Positions 15,315 through 26,990 of a stretch of 64,000 nt of DNA are shown here, in pieces. Every line of letters starts with the position of its first letter. Positions within the stretch are counted from its first letter, which is position 1. The notes below the pieces were generated by a model. That model saw only the letters and a list, made by a program, of their open reading frames with translations, searched no databases and was not told the origin of the DNA. Origin of the DNA: Paraspadella gotoi (Eukaryota > Chaetognatha); contig CM119264.1 of the NCBI GenBank assembly GCA_051294375.1, positions 14,167,323 through 14,231,322 on the forward strand, read 5' to 3'. The position numbers were made by a program, and so were the translations under genes.

Positions 15315-15958
15315 GCAAGAGTAAACCAAGCAGAGCGACAGAGGCTTAGCGAGATTAGCCCAAAGGAACGTCATATTTTCGCGAAAATATGAGCGAATTT
15401 AAAATGCAGTATTTTTTTCTTACATTTTTTTTTGCGCGCAGATGCAGTCTAGTCTTCAAAGACGGCGCCTGCGCAGCAGTTATTTGTGAAAACAGCAACT
15501 GTCAACGAAAAAGGCACTGCTGTTCCAACTTTAAAATATTTTTATAACAAAACACTAGGTTTCCTTTCCAGAAAGGAAAAAAAACCAACAAAGCTGGTAT
15601 TAAAAGATTTTCCTGAGATTTTATTTGTGAGTTTAGGAGAATGGAACGGGCGGAAGCGAAGGTCAGGCGAAGGCGGAAACCTAAAAGCGAAAGAGAATCA
15701 GGGTGAGAAACACAAGGAGACGCGTGAACATCGAAGAGCGAAAAACGTTCGTCTGATGTGAATCGAGTTTGATGTGAATTCAATTCTCACCGACGCGGAT
15801 TCCATTTCGCCGGATTTCTGACTCTAAACGAAACGGATTTGGAGTCGGAGAATCGGAGAATCGGGCAGAATCAAAAGCAACACCATCAACAAAAGGCAGC
15901 ATCAACAACAATTAGGTCCTCCCATTGCACACTAGGACAATCAAATCTCTTTCTTCCT

Positions 15959-15969
15959 TCTCTCTCTCT

Positions 15970-16029
<60 letters not shown>

Positions 16030-16045
16030 CTCCTCTCTCTCTCTC
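15959..16045. repeat. (CT)n microsatellite, interrupted
   Basis: CT tract with CCT/TTC interruptions in intron 1. Confidence 0.9.
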
Positions 16046-16208
16046 TCTTTTCTTCCTCTTTTTCTTTTTTTTCATTGGCCGCAGCATATCGATCGTCTCC
16101 ATCTCTCGAGCGTCTGTCCTCATTGTATCCGGTTAAAGTGTCTTTGTCTCATTAATCTCCGCCTCCGTCGCGGAATTCGCGTCCTCTTGGCTTTCTGCCA
16201 GCGTCTAG

Positions 16209-16210
16209 TT

Positions 16211-16283
<73 letters not shown>

Positions 16284-16288
16284 CTCTC
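16209..16288. repeat. (CT)n microsatellite
   Basis: Nearly pure CT tract in intron 1, about 160 bases after the previous one. Confidence 0.95.
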
Positions 16289-16911
16289 GTTCTCTTCTGA
16301 ATCTTGTATCAAGGTCCAGAAATGTTTCCATGATATATCGATTGTCTTTCATTCGCTTCTTTTCTATTCATGAACGACACCATCAAAGGAGATACATTTT
16401 CAAAAGTATTAATGAAATTGGCAACGATTTTTCATGACAACAATTAGCAGAGATCTTTTCTAAGCTCTTCTTTGCTGATAATTATTTATCGTCTTTCATT
16501 CATTTTTATTTTAAATTTTAAATGGAATTGTTTCTAAATCTTGCTTTAAAAATTTTACAAATTTTCCTTTTTAAAATTTTGGTTCTTACTTACGTCTTCT
16601 TAATCGGCATTACAATCATGACCCTCATTATTTCAGATCATAACAAAGAAAAAATTATTCCGTCAAGCGACGGAAAAAAAACCACTCAAAATTGAACTGC
16701 TAAAAACGCACGTGCAATATTCAAAACGGAATTTAAGAGATGAAAAATTAAAAATATCTGTCTACTTTGTTTTCACTCCCCATATCACACTCACTCACTC
16801 TCTCTCTCTCACTTGCATTCGAATTGAGCTTCCTTCTCTTCTGTTTTTCGCGTTCTCCGTTTTTCATCGCCGTTTTAGATTCGCGCCGCCGATTTCCATG
16901 TAAGACAATTG

Positions 16912-16913
<2 letters not shown>

Positions 16914-16993
<80 letters not shown>

Positions 16994-16994
16994 C
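16914..16994. repeat. (CT)n microsatellite
   Basis: CT tract with one TTT interruption. A shorter CT/CACT stretch precedes it at about 16785-16812. Confidence 0.95.
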
Positions 16995-17895
16995 CTCTCT
17001 CCGTTCTTCCACCCACCCCATCTCCCTCCCCAAGTCTCTTTCCATTTCCGGAAACCCGGCCGAGCGTTGCTTACCTTACCTGGAATTCAAATGGATCCAC
17101 ACTCTCTCAGTTTGTTTCCGGTGACGAACTATTTTTCTCCCTTTCGTTTCCTCCTCATCCACTTCCTCTTCCTCCTCTTCTTCCTCCTTTTTCACATCTT
17201 ATTCCTATTTTTCTTTTTTTTGTGAATTCTGTTTTCTTAACTTTGTTTTTTTTTCGCTCTTTGTTCATTTGTTACAGACGAGAGATTTGCTGTAACTGTT
17301 TTCGATTTAAACGAAGTTGAAAAAAATCCAAGTTGACTCCATTTTCAAGGGAGGGAAATTCGGTGCAACGACAGAACAAACATCCGCGTTGATTTTTGGT
17401 GATGGCGGGAAAGTATAGAGAATTGGGGGGGGGGAGAAACGAAGGGAATTACATGGTGGTGGTTTGGAAGAGACACTTTGGGGAGAAGTAGATATGGAGA
17501 GACAATGAGAGAAAGAGAGAGAGAGAAAGAGAGAAGAAGGGATATTTCATAAATTGTAAAATGATTTTAAAAATTGTTGTCTGCCGTTGAGCGCCCATGA
17601 AAATGATTTCGCAACGTAGAATAACTGGAACTAGAGTTGTATGTTCAAATGAAAATGAATGAAAATTCTTTTCAAATAAGTCTAAAAACAGAGTGTGGGT
17701 TAAAAAAGAAAAAGAAAAAGTAAAAAAAGACGAAAAACGAAAAAAAGGGAAAAAAAAGAAGAAAAAGAAAGTAAAGAAAAAGAAAAGAGGAAAAAATAGA
17801 ATAAAGTCTCCCTGCCTAATCCGTCCCATGAGGCGGTTTAAGAAATTACATCTATGGAAGAAGTCGTCTGCTCTGGTTTGATGGTTTGAGAGTCA

Positions 17896-18008
<113 letters not shown>

Positions 18009-18070
18009 ATCCCTTCCTCTCAATCACGTTATACGTTACTTTAACTGTACTCGCTCTCCTCCTATTACAG

Positions 18071-18192
18071 GCGAATCGATAAAAACGACTCAGTTTCTGT
18101 CTCAAGGATCGATCCCCTTTGACGAGAGCATCGATCTGCGGAAATACGACTTCAAGCAGAACGGGAATCTCTACTCGCTCATGATCAAATCG
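18071..18192 (+). CDS. Ig-domain protein, exon 2 (middle of Ig domain)
   Basis: The 122-base exon starts with two bases that complete the glycine codon left by exon 1 (G + GC), then reads 40 codons from ESIKTT to YSLMIKS and ends at a codon boundary before GTGAGG. The acceptor is CTATTACAG. The other two frames hit stops within 60 bases, so the phase is forced. It supplies strands C' to E of a V-type domain, with the R-x-Y-D and L-x-I pattern usual before the second cysteine. It is too short to be called alone. Support comes from the perfect phase match and the domain continuing across both junctions. Confidence 0.75.
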
Positions 18193-18290
18193 GTGAGGCC
18201 TCACAACGAGTGAGCCGGTTGGATGGTGGCCGAAGACCCTCTAATCGTAGACGGGAGAATGACTCGTTCCTTCCCGATTTTTTTTTTTAG
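18193..18290 (+). other. Intron 2 of the Ig gene (98 bp)
   Basis: Short phase-0 intron, GTGAGG to a T-rich TTTTTTTTAG acceptor. It separates strand E from the second-cysteine strand of the Ig domain. Confidence 0.7.
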
Positions 18291-18357
18291 GTCAACGTCG
18301 AAGATTCGGGAACGTACAAGTGTGGCAACTCTCTCTCAGCGAGTCTAATGGTTGTGG
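18291..18357 (+). CDS. Ig-domain protein, exon 3 (second half of Ig domain)
   Basis: The exon has 22 codons plus one base, followed by the consensus donor GTAAGT. It encodes VNVEDSGTYKCGNSLSASL and three further residues. The D-S-G-T-Y-K-C motif is the classic F strand of V/I-set Ig domains, and the following residues make the G strand. It ends in phase 1, so the next exon must begin with two bases of a split codon starting with G. The domain is complete here. Any further Ig domains, membrane segment or GPI signal must lie in later exons, which I could not place with confidence. Confidence 0.78.
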
Positions 18358-21034
18358 GTAAGTCGTTTTCTACTCACTTTGCGAAAACGAGTTAAAATCC
18401 TTTCTTTCGCAAACATGATTTATTTTTCTTGGACTGATTTTTTAAAAGCCTAATTTAATTTCTCTTTAAATTCCTATCTTGTTGTTATTAGTAACTCCGG
18501 CTGAAGCAGAAAAAAAAAATGATAAAACAAAACTGGAAACCAAAATAAAAAAAAAAAGGAAAAGGGAATAAATAAAAGAATTCCCGAATGCGAAACATTT
18601 ATTATTGAGTTTAAACGGAAAAAAGATGATTTTTTAAAAACGGAAAATGAAAAAGCGAAGTTGGCAACGACGAAACTCGGGCTCGAAAAACATGTTGGGT
18701 TCCGTTGAGACCGAGAAGGAATGAAAAAAAAAGAACAGAAACGGAAAGAAAAAATCGGGAAAAAATGAAAGAGAAAAAATGAGAAAAAATGAGAGAAAAA
18801 AAAAATAAAAGAGAGAAAAAGAAATAAAAAAAAAAGAACCTGAATTTAAAGTCACAGACATCGTTAAAGCCAGAACTCCGGTAAAATAAAAAAAAAAGTG
18901 AGAATAAAAATGGCAAAAAAAGGGAAAACGGAATCTGTCGGAAATTTTCTCCGAAACATTTTTTTCAAAAAGGAAATGAACCGAAATTAACTGATGTTAG
19001 CTGCAGATACGAGAAATGAGAAGAAATCGTTTGGCGAATCAAACGAAATTTAAAAAAAAGAGGCAAAAATCCAAACCAATGATAAAAACCGAGTGAAATT
19101 AGTCTTTCCCCTCTTGAAATAAAAATTTCAGCGGGGAAACATTTTTTTTCTTTTTCCCTTTTTCCTTCTTTCATTTTCTCTTTCTTCTCTTCTTCTTCTT
19201 CTCCTCCTCTTCCTCTCTTCCCATTTCTCTTTCTATTTTTAGAGCGATATCCAACTGGGTTTTAATTTTGGATCAAAACAATTTCCTTTTTTTTCCAAAG
19301 AAAAGTTCTCGTTTTATGGCGCAAATTGTGAATTTTCGCTCATAAACCGCAGAATTTAAGCGAAGAAACAGCAGAAATTTAGCGCGTAAAATGCAGTTTA
19401 GGCAGGAATTATTAAACTTGCGCCTGTTGCAGATTTTTAAAATCTTTGTTAATCTTTGTTTATGCTTTGTATATCAACTTTTCTTTTGGCTTTTATTACA
19501 TAATTTTATTATATATTAAAATTTAAGAGATTAAACGACGAGGTCGGGATCGAAAATGAGGTCCGTTGGGAGCTAATAACTTTTTATATTTCCCATGTAA
19601 ACAGAAAAAAAAAATTTTCAAGATAAAAAAAAATAAATTAGTAATCAGACAAAAAACATACTCTTCACCGATCTTATTTTTACCTCAAAGTGAAAATAAA
19701 AACAAATAGAAGTGGAAGAGAAGGGAGAACTTTAATTTTAAACATTGTGAAAATGTTTAATGGAGTCTCGGCCGCGACCGAAACAAAAAAAAACAATCAG
19801 TTCTCACTTTGTTTCGGGTCTCGCGATCGAAAATCGATGAGAAGGACATTTAAACTTTGCGAAGCGGAAGGTTTTTCAGTCTGTGGGGGAGAGGGAAGGG
19901 GGAACGGATGGGATCGGGGCGAAAATCCTATCTGGGGTAGCGCGGGAACAGGATGATTCGTAATATAAGATTATCTAAGTTCATATTTTTAAAAAAGGCT
20001 GGAGTCGTCCGTGAGTGAAGTTTTTTTTATGATTGAAAGTAAAAAAAAAAAAAAAAATTCAAACGAACGGGGAAACTCTCTCGTCGAGTGATAAAAATTC
20101 ACATTTTCCGTTAACTACTTTAGTTTTCGACTTTCGAAACTTTTTTGTCTGATTCTTTCGTCTACTATTTCGATGTCATTCACTTCTGGCCTCTTCCTCT
20201 TTCTTATCCCCTTTAACTTTTCTCTTTCCTTTCGTTTCCAACTCTTCCCCTCTTTTTTTCTTTTCCCCGATCGCATTGAGCAGTCGGTTCCATCTCCCTC
20301 TTCTCCCCTTTCTCCATCGATCGGTCAGCGCCCTCTGCCCACGCCGCGGCGTCGTCCTTCCAACTCACATCGAAGGTCCAGGCTTCGATGAGTTTTCGGC
20401 CATCGATTCGACGGCGCGAGGGGAAAACCAAAAATCGTGGGCGAGGTCTCTTCGTCTGGAGAAGTGCCGGGTTCGAGGCAGACGGACGCTATGAAGACTC
20501 AAAGAGATTGAAATTATTATAGAGCTCACAAACACACACTCTCTCTTTTCTCTGTCTATCTATCCTCAATCCAAGCGGCTTTTTTTTTTTTTTTACAAAA
20601 ACACAAATCTTCCCGCGTTTTATCTCTAACTTCTGCGTGAGTAATCGCACAAAAAAATCGTTCCCTCCCGAGAACCAAACTATGTCGGTCGCCATGCCGA
20701 CTTTTTCTGTATCACCTGCATATTTCGCGCTGTGCATTCGCCGCCTCCGCCTTTAAATTCTATAGAAGGATATCAACTACAAAAAACAGTATTGAGATAG
20801 AGTGACGGACAGAAGGACGGACAATTAACGGAAATCACAATGATCACAATGACCAATTAAATCATATTAGACTCGGAATAATGCCGAGAGGCTTTTGTTG
20901 TGTCAAAACAAGATATCATTTCGAATATTTTTCTACTGGTAACCGATTATGGTCCAGTGCAGTGGTCACAAATGATTTTCAAAAAAATAATTTCCACTCC
21001 CAAAAAAGTCGCAGGTTTCACTTTAAAAGATGAG

Positions 21035-21069
<35 letters not shown>

Positions 21070-21178
21070 AACCACAAAACACACAAACTCACGCAGGGCC
21101 CACACACGCGCAAAGCCGTAGGTTATGTCGCCCGCACGAAGACGCCCACTCGCGCCCTCCACTTCCCCTTGGCACGCG

Positions 21179-21179
<1 letters not shown>
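18358..21179 (+). other. Probable intron sequence, A-rich
   Basis: Follows the exon 3 donor. Contains A-rich stretches (about 18490-18960, 19590-19640, 20040-20060). A GC-rich segment at about 20270-20490 has possible acceptors (near 20283 and 20329) and a 72-codon open frame, but no recognised domain. Confidence 0.35.
21033..21068. repeat. (GAC)n triplet array
   Basis: About twelve CpG-containing triplets. Reads as poly-Asp, poly-Thr or poly-Arg depending on frame. Confidence 0.95.

Positions 21180-21180
<1 letters not shown>

Positions 21181-21270
<90 letters not shown>
21181..21270. repeat. (CT)n microsatellite, 90 bp
   Basis: Pure CT tract. An interrupted TCG triplet array follows at about 21341-21375. 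Confidence 0.96.
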
Positions 21271-21273
<3 letters not shown>

Positions 21274-21721
21274 CAAACGCGTATTTCGAAATTCGATTGT
21301 AACTCGACCGTTAATGTTTTAAAAGCGGAGCCGTACGATTCGTCGTCGTCGTCGTTGTAGTCGTCGTCGTCGTCACTTGGTGGCGCGGACGTAAACAAAA
21401 ATAAACATTGGAAATTGAATGGAGTTTTTCGGAAAGAGGGAAGAAGTTAAAAACCCAGCGGCGAGGGGCTCCGGCTTCGGCGTGGGCGACGTCGGCCGGG
21501 TGCGGCTGCGGCGGTCCCTCGGCAGCGGCAGCGGCGTGAATAATTGAAATGAAGATTTACTGTGGAATCCAAATAAAGAGCTTTAGCTTTTACTCACGGG
21601 AGGTTGAAGGGAGATCGAGATAGAGAAGAGAAATAAGAGAGAAAGAGACGGAAAAAGTGTTGACTTCTGAATTGAAGCGAGATCTATTTAGTGGGTAAAA
21701 ATTAGGCTTGATCTTTTTTTA

Positions 21722-21836
<115 letters not shown>

Positions 21837-21888
21837 CCAAGTTTCGATTTAATTTCGGCTATAATTTATTTATTCTTTTATTCTTTAG

Positions 21889-22040
21889 TTAACCGATTAA
21901 CACATTCGATAAAACCGGATGAGACGCCTTTGACGTGCCCGTCTCGCCGCCGCCGCCGCCGCAGCCGCTGTCAACGTTACCGCAGCCGCCTTCTCCATCA
22001 TAGACGGCGCTCCGTCGTCTCATCAACTTTCGCGTCATAA
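21889..22040 (+). CDS. Weak candidate for a later Ig-gene exon
   Basis: A TTATTCTTTAG acceptor is followed by two bases that would complete the split codon of exon 3 (G + TT), then 49 codons to a TAA. The start reads NRLTHSIKPDETPLTCPS, vaguely like the first strands of another Ig domain. It then becomes Arg/Ser/His-rich, translated from (CGC)n-like DNA. The phase agreement has a one in three chance of being random. It may be a terminal exon, part of one, or nothing. Confidence 0.15.
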
Positions 22041-22589
22041 AACCATCATCACAGCATCGCTGTCGTCGCGTGACTCTCTCTCACGATTCACCCCATCAAA
22101 CAATCGCATCTTTTTCGCTCCCGTCACGTGATCGCTTCTTTCCCAGTGAAAAAACAATTTCTCTTACAAATCTCGCATTTTTTTTTATATCGTCCTCGCG
22201 ACATTAGCTTTTCACTTTCGGAGGAGACTCGAACCCGAAACCTTCCGAGTCATAGATTTATTTTGACGTTTAAACAATTCATCCGCCGTTTTCTGCATCC
22301 TTACTTTTATCCTCTTCTCTCATCTTCCTCCGTCTTTTTCCGCGTTCCCGCTTTTTCCCGCCATTTTTCTCTTTCATTTACCATCAATCCATTTCCATCC
22401 CCGCTAATATTTCCTCTTCCCCCTTCCCCCTTCCCCTTCCCCTTTCCCCCACTCCCCCCGCTCCTCTTCCTCCTCTTCCTCCCCTTCAATTTCATTTCAT
22501 GCAAATTAAATGTTAATTTTTCCGCGATTTAATTTTTTCGTTCCTCCCGCTCGATCGTCGCGAATACGAGGGGCGGTGACGAAGAGACG

Positions 22590-22619
22590 ATGATGAGTTG
22601 TGATGATGATGATTATGAT

Positions 22620-22663
<44 letters not shown>

Positions 22664-22700
22664 CCATGATGATCGTGCTGATGACGATGATGACGATGAT
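22590..22700. repeat. (GATGAC)n array
   Basis: Hexamer/triplet array giving a 73-codon open frame that is poly-Asp for its first half (22590-22811). The second half is mixed (a stretch around ELVDDYVDD), but no start context, splice site or homology supports a gene. Confidence 0.85.
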
Positions 22701-24020
22701 TATATTAACGGTTCATCTAATGAATTAGTTGATGATTATGTTGACGATAGAAACAATGTTTATATTGTTTTTACTGATAATTATGAGGACGACGTTAAAG
22801 TAAGGCGTTGATGACGACGACGCTGTTGATGACGACAGTTGGATAAAGTTAAACAAGACGACGACGACATTCGCGCCGACGACCAGAAAGACGATAATGA
22901 AACGACGAGGGAAAGACGGAAGACGACGACGACGACGACGAAAGCCACGCCCATTTCCTTTCACCGGAAACGGGAGTTTCTGATTAAATCAATAACTTTG
23001 AAAATTGAAGCCGCGTTTTTTACGAGGAAGGAAGAGGGAAAAAGTGAAGCTGAGAAAAAGAGGAGCTTAGGAGTCGTGAAAGGTCGGCGGGAGTGAGAGA
23101 CGGTGGAAGGGAGGAAAGGAAAAAGGGAAAGAAATAGGGAGAGAAGAAAAAAGAGAGAAAAAAAAATTAAGGAAAAGATGGAAAGGTTCGAAGTATGGCA
23201 CCGACGTCGGTATGGACGATGAAAGAAGGAAGTAGGAAAGAAGGGAAAAGAAGGGAAAAGAAGGGGAAAAAAAAGAAGAAGGAATAACGGAAAAGCAGGA
23301 AAGTTTCTTTGTGAGGACAGAATAATAAGGAAGAGAGAAAAGGAAAAAAAAAAGAAAAAAAAGAATTGGAAAAATAAAAATACGGTGAAAAGGAGAGAAA
23401 AATGAAGACGGGAATCAGATAGAGAGAGAGATAAAGCGAGGAAGACAGAGGGAGGCCCCAAACAGAAGCCAGATAGAATTAGAAAATAAGAGAACGTTTA
23501 ATCGAGGCGACCAAAAAGAGTTAAGTTCATTAAAAAAGAAACGTGAGAAAGATCGAAAATTTAAAAAATAGTTAAAATGGAAAGCACGATGAACTTGAAA
23601 ACGAAAAAAAATTAATTGGAGTAGTCTGGCAGAAGTTACCGATGAAAAACTTTTTTCAATGTTAGCATTAATCGGATTGATCTAAATTTGTGGCCAACTA
23701 GCCAATGCCCATGTACCAGGTTTACCTTAACGCGTCGAAACGAGAGAGAGCTCAAACTTCAAGTCAAAATTCTTCTCGCCCTTCAGGTTCTGCCTTTCTT
23801 TTTCACGAAAATTCACAAAGCGCAGGACATTTGTGTCATTGTTTTTCACATCGTCTGAGTCTCACTCCCTCTCGCCATCGTCTGTCATCAACGGCGCCAA
23901 CCCCAGTTTCGTATTCCAAACGTCGAGCCTCGTTTGGGGTCTCGACTTCTCTCGACTCCTCGCTCTCTGAGTTTCTCTGACCCAAATATCCCGCCAAGAC
24001 GAGACGACCAACGACGTAAA

Positions 24021-24021
24021 A

Positions 24022-24067
<46 letters not shown>
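24021..24067. repeat. (GTC)n triplet array
   Basis: About fifteen GTC units, giving poly-Ser on one strand and poly-Thr or poly-Arg on the other. Confidence 0.95.
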
Positions 24068-24164
24068 TCATCCAGACCCGGCAGACCCCCTCCGTTCAAG
24101 TTTATTGACGTTTCTGTCCAAACAGTCGACGACTCGGATCGTTTCCCGTCTAAATAGAATTCGA

Positions 24165-24250
24165 AGACAGCGGGATCGAACCCGCGACTCAGTTGTTCAA
24201 AAGTCTTAATGTCGGAGACCAACTATCTTTAGTCGCCTATTATGCCATCA
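24165..24250 (-). mobile_element. tRNA-derived SINE or tRNA pseudogene
   Basis: Reading the minus strand, a perfect pol III B box (GGTTCGATCCC, 24172-24182) follows an anticodon-arm-like stretch (AAGACTTTTGAACAACTGAG) and a possible A box further upstream. The T-arm stem is short by one pair and the acceptor stem does not close, so this is not a functional tRNA. An overlapping minus-strand open frame (23836-24222) contains the translated B-box region and is not a gene. Confidence 0.4.
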
Positions 24251-24359
24251 AAAGCCTTCATTTTGGATCAAGATCCAATGCCCATTGCATTCAACAAACA
24301 CCATCTCTTTCATAAGAGTACACGTCCATAATCCTAAGAACCTTTTTTCCCGCCACCCA

Positions 24360-24500
24360 GCGTTTCCCGGTTGCCTCCCATCTCGTACGATATAGATCGA
24401 GCCACGCCCATCGCTTCTCACTCCGTTTCCAAGGCAACGCACCCGCCCCATTTCTCCAGCCAATCTAATAAGCGTCGTTTTGTCCGCCGCCATAACTTTT
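24360..24500. promoter_or_regulatory. CpG-rich promoter-like cluster
   Basis: Within 140 bases there is an X-box-like RFX site (GTTTCC-AA-GGCAAC, 24425-24438), a CCACGCCC box near 24402-24409, a CCAAT box (24460-24464) and a YY1-like GCCGCCAT (24486-24493). This combination is typical of invertebrate CpG-rich promoters, and the X-box of ciliary genes. No adjoining coding exon was recognised. The 85-codon minus-strand frame (24248-24505) overlaps it but has no known domain. Confidence 0.2.
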
Positions 24501-24505
24501 ATCAC

Positions 24506-25544
24506 TACGTCTTTTTGATGGACTAAAAAAAAAAAAAAAAGAGAGAAGGGAACAAAAGAGGAAAGGCGGCGTCTTCCTCTTTTCCTCGTTTCTTATTTTG
24601 TTCCCCTCTTTTTCGTTTTTTCGTTCGCTAAGAATTTTATTTTTTCCGAAGTTGGAAAAGATTCGACGGTTTACAACTAAAATAAAAACAATAGGCTTTC
24701 ATGAAAAATTGCAAGATTACTTCTTTTACAAAATTAGACTTTAAAATTTTTTAAAATAAATGTATGTTATTCATTTCTCAAAATGATGTACATTTTATTT
24801 AAACATACTGTACTAAGCAACATGGGATCAATCTTTACATCAGGATCGATTTTTTTTCTGGTAAGGCCAAAATAAGAGATCGGTTAATCTCTTCTATAAT
24901 CTAAGGAATAAGGGGACCTTGGACGCCGATGAAACAGACGATAACGACGACGACGCCGACAACAACAATAACAACAACTACAACAACATCGCTATTTTCT
25001 TTCCGGTGGCTGATTCAGCGGAAACGGAGCGTCACTGGCGTCGGCGCGAGATGAGAAACAATTTTCGCGCGCTTTCGTTGTTGTTGTTGTTGTTGTTATT
25101 GTGGGTTTTTCTTTTCTGCTCTTTGATTTTGGATTTGGATACTGAATTGGGACATCAAAAATATATTTTTTAATTCATGATATATATATATATTTAAACG
25201 TTTTCTATCTAATTTTGCTGATATTAGCCATGATTAATGAAGTTATCTTCTGACCAGTCTCTTCTTAATCCTTTTGATTTAAATCTCAAATTCCGTTCGC
25301 CAAACTCACCCCCATCCGACTCGCTCCCCCCCCGCACGCCCCGACCTCGGAAGCGAAGATCGGAATCGAAAGAATTTCTGAGAAATTCTCCAGATTCTTC
25401 TTCTTCCTCCGGATTCTCTTTCACGCCTCGACGTCGATAGGCGAAGACGGAAACTCATCAGACACCGATCTGCCAATAATCCCCGCTGAGGTCATCTTTC
25501 GAGAGGCAAGGGGAGAGGGAAATTGAAAATATTGGAAGCGGAGA
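24506..25544. other. Non-coding DNA with one hydrophobic open frame
   Basis: An 84-codon open frame at 24919-25173 is Asp/Asn-rich, then has a stretch of about 20 hydrophobic residues (ALSLLLLLLLLWVFLFCSL) and a short tail. It could encode a membrane segment, but the Leu run comes from a TTG triplet array and no junction ties it to the Ig exons. Confidence 0.25.
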
Positions 25545-25587
25545 GAGAGAGAGAGAGACGGAGAGAGAGAGAGAGAGAGAGAGGAGA

Positions 25588-25622
<35 letters not shown>
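25545..25622. repeat. Compound (GA)n-(TA)n microsatellite
   Basis: An interrupted GA tract passes directly into a pure TA tract of about 17 units. Confidence 0.95.
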
Positions 25623-25624
<2 letters not shown>

Positions 25625-25770
25625 GTAATATAGTAATTTGCAATATTCATAAGGCGTAGTAAATATCAAATTTAACTTAATTAAAATTCTAAAAGGAGTG
25701 AAAACGAACAACATTATATTAATGAACATTTATGTAATAAAAAATTTTATAATAAAATTTACAATTTATG

Positions 25771-26150
25771 CAGTAGGCCTATATTTATACTAGTACTAAA
25801 CAATAAATGTTTAAAATTTCAAAACAGTTTTTTCTAAGATTTTTTTTGCAGATTTGAATTTGTCATAAAAAGTTGATAAAAAGAAATATAACTCTTTTGA
25901 AAATTTCTTCATTAAGTGGGTCAAAAATGAAAAAAAAACAATATTTAAGCTGAAAATTTAATTTTTTATATATTAAATATAGTTTTTTAATTTTAACCAA
26001 TTTAATGAAAGAATTTTTAAAATGATTTATATTTTATTTTATCAACTTTTTACGAGGAATTCAAATCTCAATAAAAATTAAGAAAGAAGCCTATTTTGAA
26101 ATTTTTTCGATTTTATGAGGATAGTTACTATATATAAATATAGCCTACTG
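25771..26150. mobile_element. AT-rich MITE, copy 1
   Basis: 380 bp of very AT-rich DNA with inverted ends: CAGTAGGCCTATATTTATA at the left and CAGTAGGCTATATTTATA read inward from the right. Internal words such as TCATAAAAAGTT and ATTTTAT(G/A)AGGAT are shared with the copies near 53 and 57-58 kb. No coding potential. The target duplication is not clear. Confidence 0.6.
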
Positions 26151-26584
26151 CGAAAATTAAAAAACATAAAATTAATTTTTTTTACAAATTAATTTTCACT
26201 GATGGTATGTGTTCATAATTGACTTTTAGAATTTTCGTATGTAACTTTCACTACGCCTTAATATTCAACCAATCACCGTTTTGCGCAGCGTTAGTTTCTT
26301 GGGTCTCTGAATTAACGGCTCAATTTATTGCCTTAAACTCGATTGTTCTAACGTTTGCGATGTAAAAACCACAAAAATCTATGACAGTCAAGTCTAAATG
26401 TGACTCTCGCAACTGCGGTCTTTTATCAAACTTTTGTCTTCAACAAATATCAACGTAAGATTAGAAAACTCGAGTCGCAGCTGTTCACGAAAGGTTTCAT
26501 ACTTTTTCGCCACCACAATTTCAAATTCGGTTCAGCCTTTCAGGTTTTAAAACTGGGAAAAAAACTTGAACGAGACGAGGAGAT

Positions 26585-26625
26585 AGAGAGAAGATGAGAG
26601 TAGAGAGAGAGAGAGAGAGAGAGAA
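26585..26625. repeat. Short (GA)n tract
   Basis: Purine tract with about nine pure GA units. Confidence 0.85.
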
Positions 26626-26779
26626 TTATATAAATAATATTAATAAATAAAAAAACATTGAGACACGACGTGTAAATATTAAAAAACCAGAAATAAAAAA
26701 CGGAAAGAAATAATTACAGCCAAATAATTATGTTGTGGCGAATCCTAAATTTGCCTCCAGTATAGCTTGGTAAAACTCA

Positions 26780-26990
26780 GCTCGTCCCAAATGGCTTGGA
26801 CAGCTAAGTGTAAGTTCCGGGTTCAATCCCCTCACGGACACACTGGTTAAAGTGTGATGGTGTCGGCATAAACACGCCAGTGACTTGGGGTGGTCACTGC
26901 AGTGCAGGTCCAAAGCCCTGAGCGCCAGCTGTCGCGAGATGCCTCACACCCCGGGCATCTCACATGTCTCTCCGAAGCCATAATGTCTTT
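26780..26990 (+). mobile_element. tRNA-derived SINE
   Basis: An A-box-like TGGCTTGGACAG (26792-26803) and a B box GGTTCAATCCC (26820-26830) stand at pol III promoter spacing. They are followed by about 150 bases of GC-rich unrelated body and an AT-rich end. The abrupt GC-rich island in AT-rich DNA fits a SINE insertion. The limits are approximate. Confidence 0.5.

Larger units (their letters stand above)
22041..24171. other. Non-coding DNA with acidic-codon and purine-rich tracts
   Basis: No supported gene. Holds a C-rich stretch (about 22395-22490), GAT/GAC arrays, GAC arrays in about 22810-22940, and a long purine-rich stretch (about 23090-23450). Overlapping frames on both strands there are low complexity. 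Confidence 0.4.

Noticed and set aside
21419-21547. 42-residue GC-rich frame starting MEFFGKREE
   Set aside because: Too short, no splice evidence and no recognised homology, though its Gly/Arg composition is not simple repeat.
22590-22811. 73-codon poly-Asp frame
   Set aside because: The first half is a GATGAC array and nothing supports translation.
24165-24250. Functional tRNA gene
   Set aside because: B box is perfect but the T-arm and acceptor stem do not close; better as a SINE or pseudogene.
24248-24505. 85-codon minus-strand frame
   Set aside because: Looks moderately protein-like but overlaps the SINE edge and the promoter-like cluster; no known domain.
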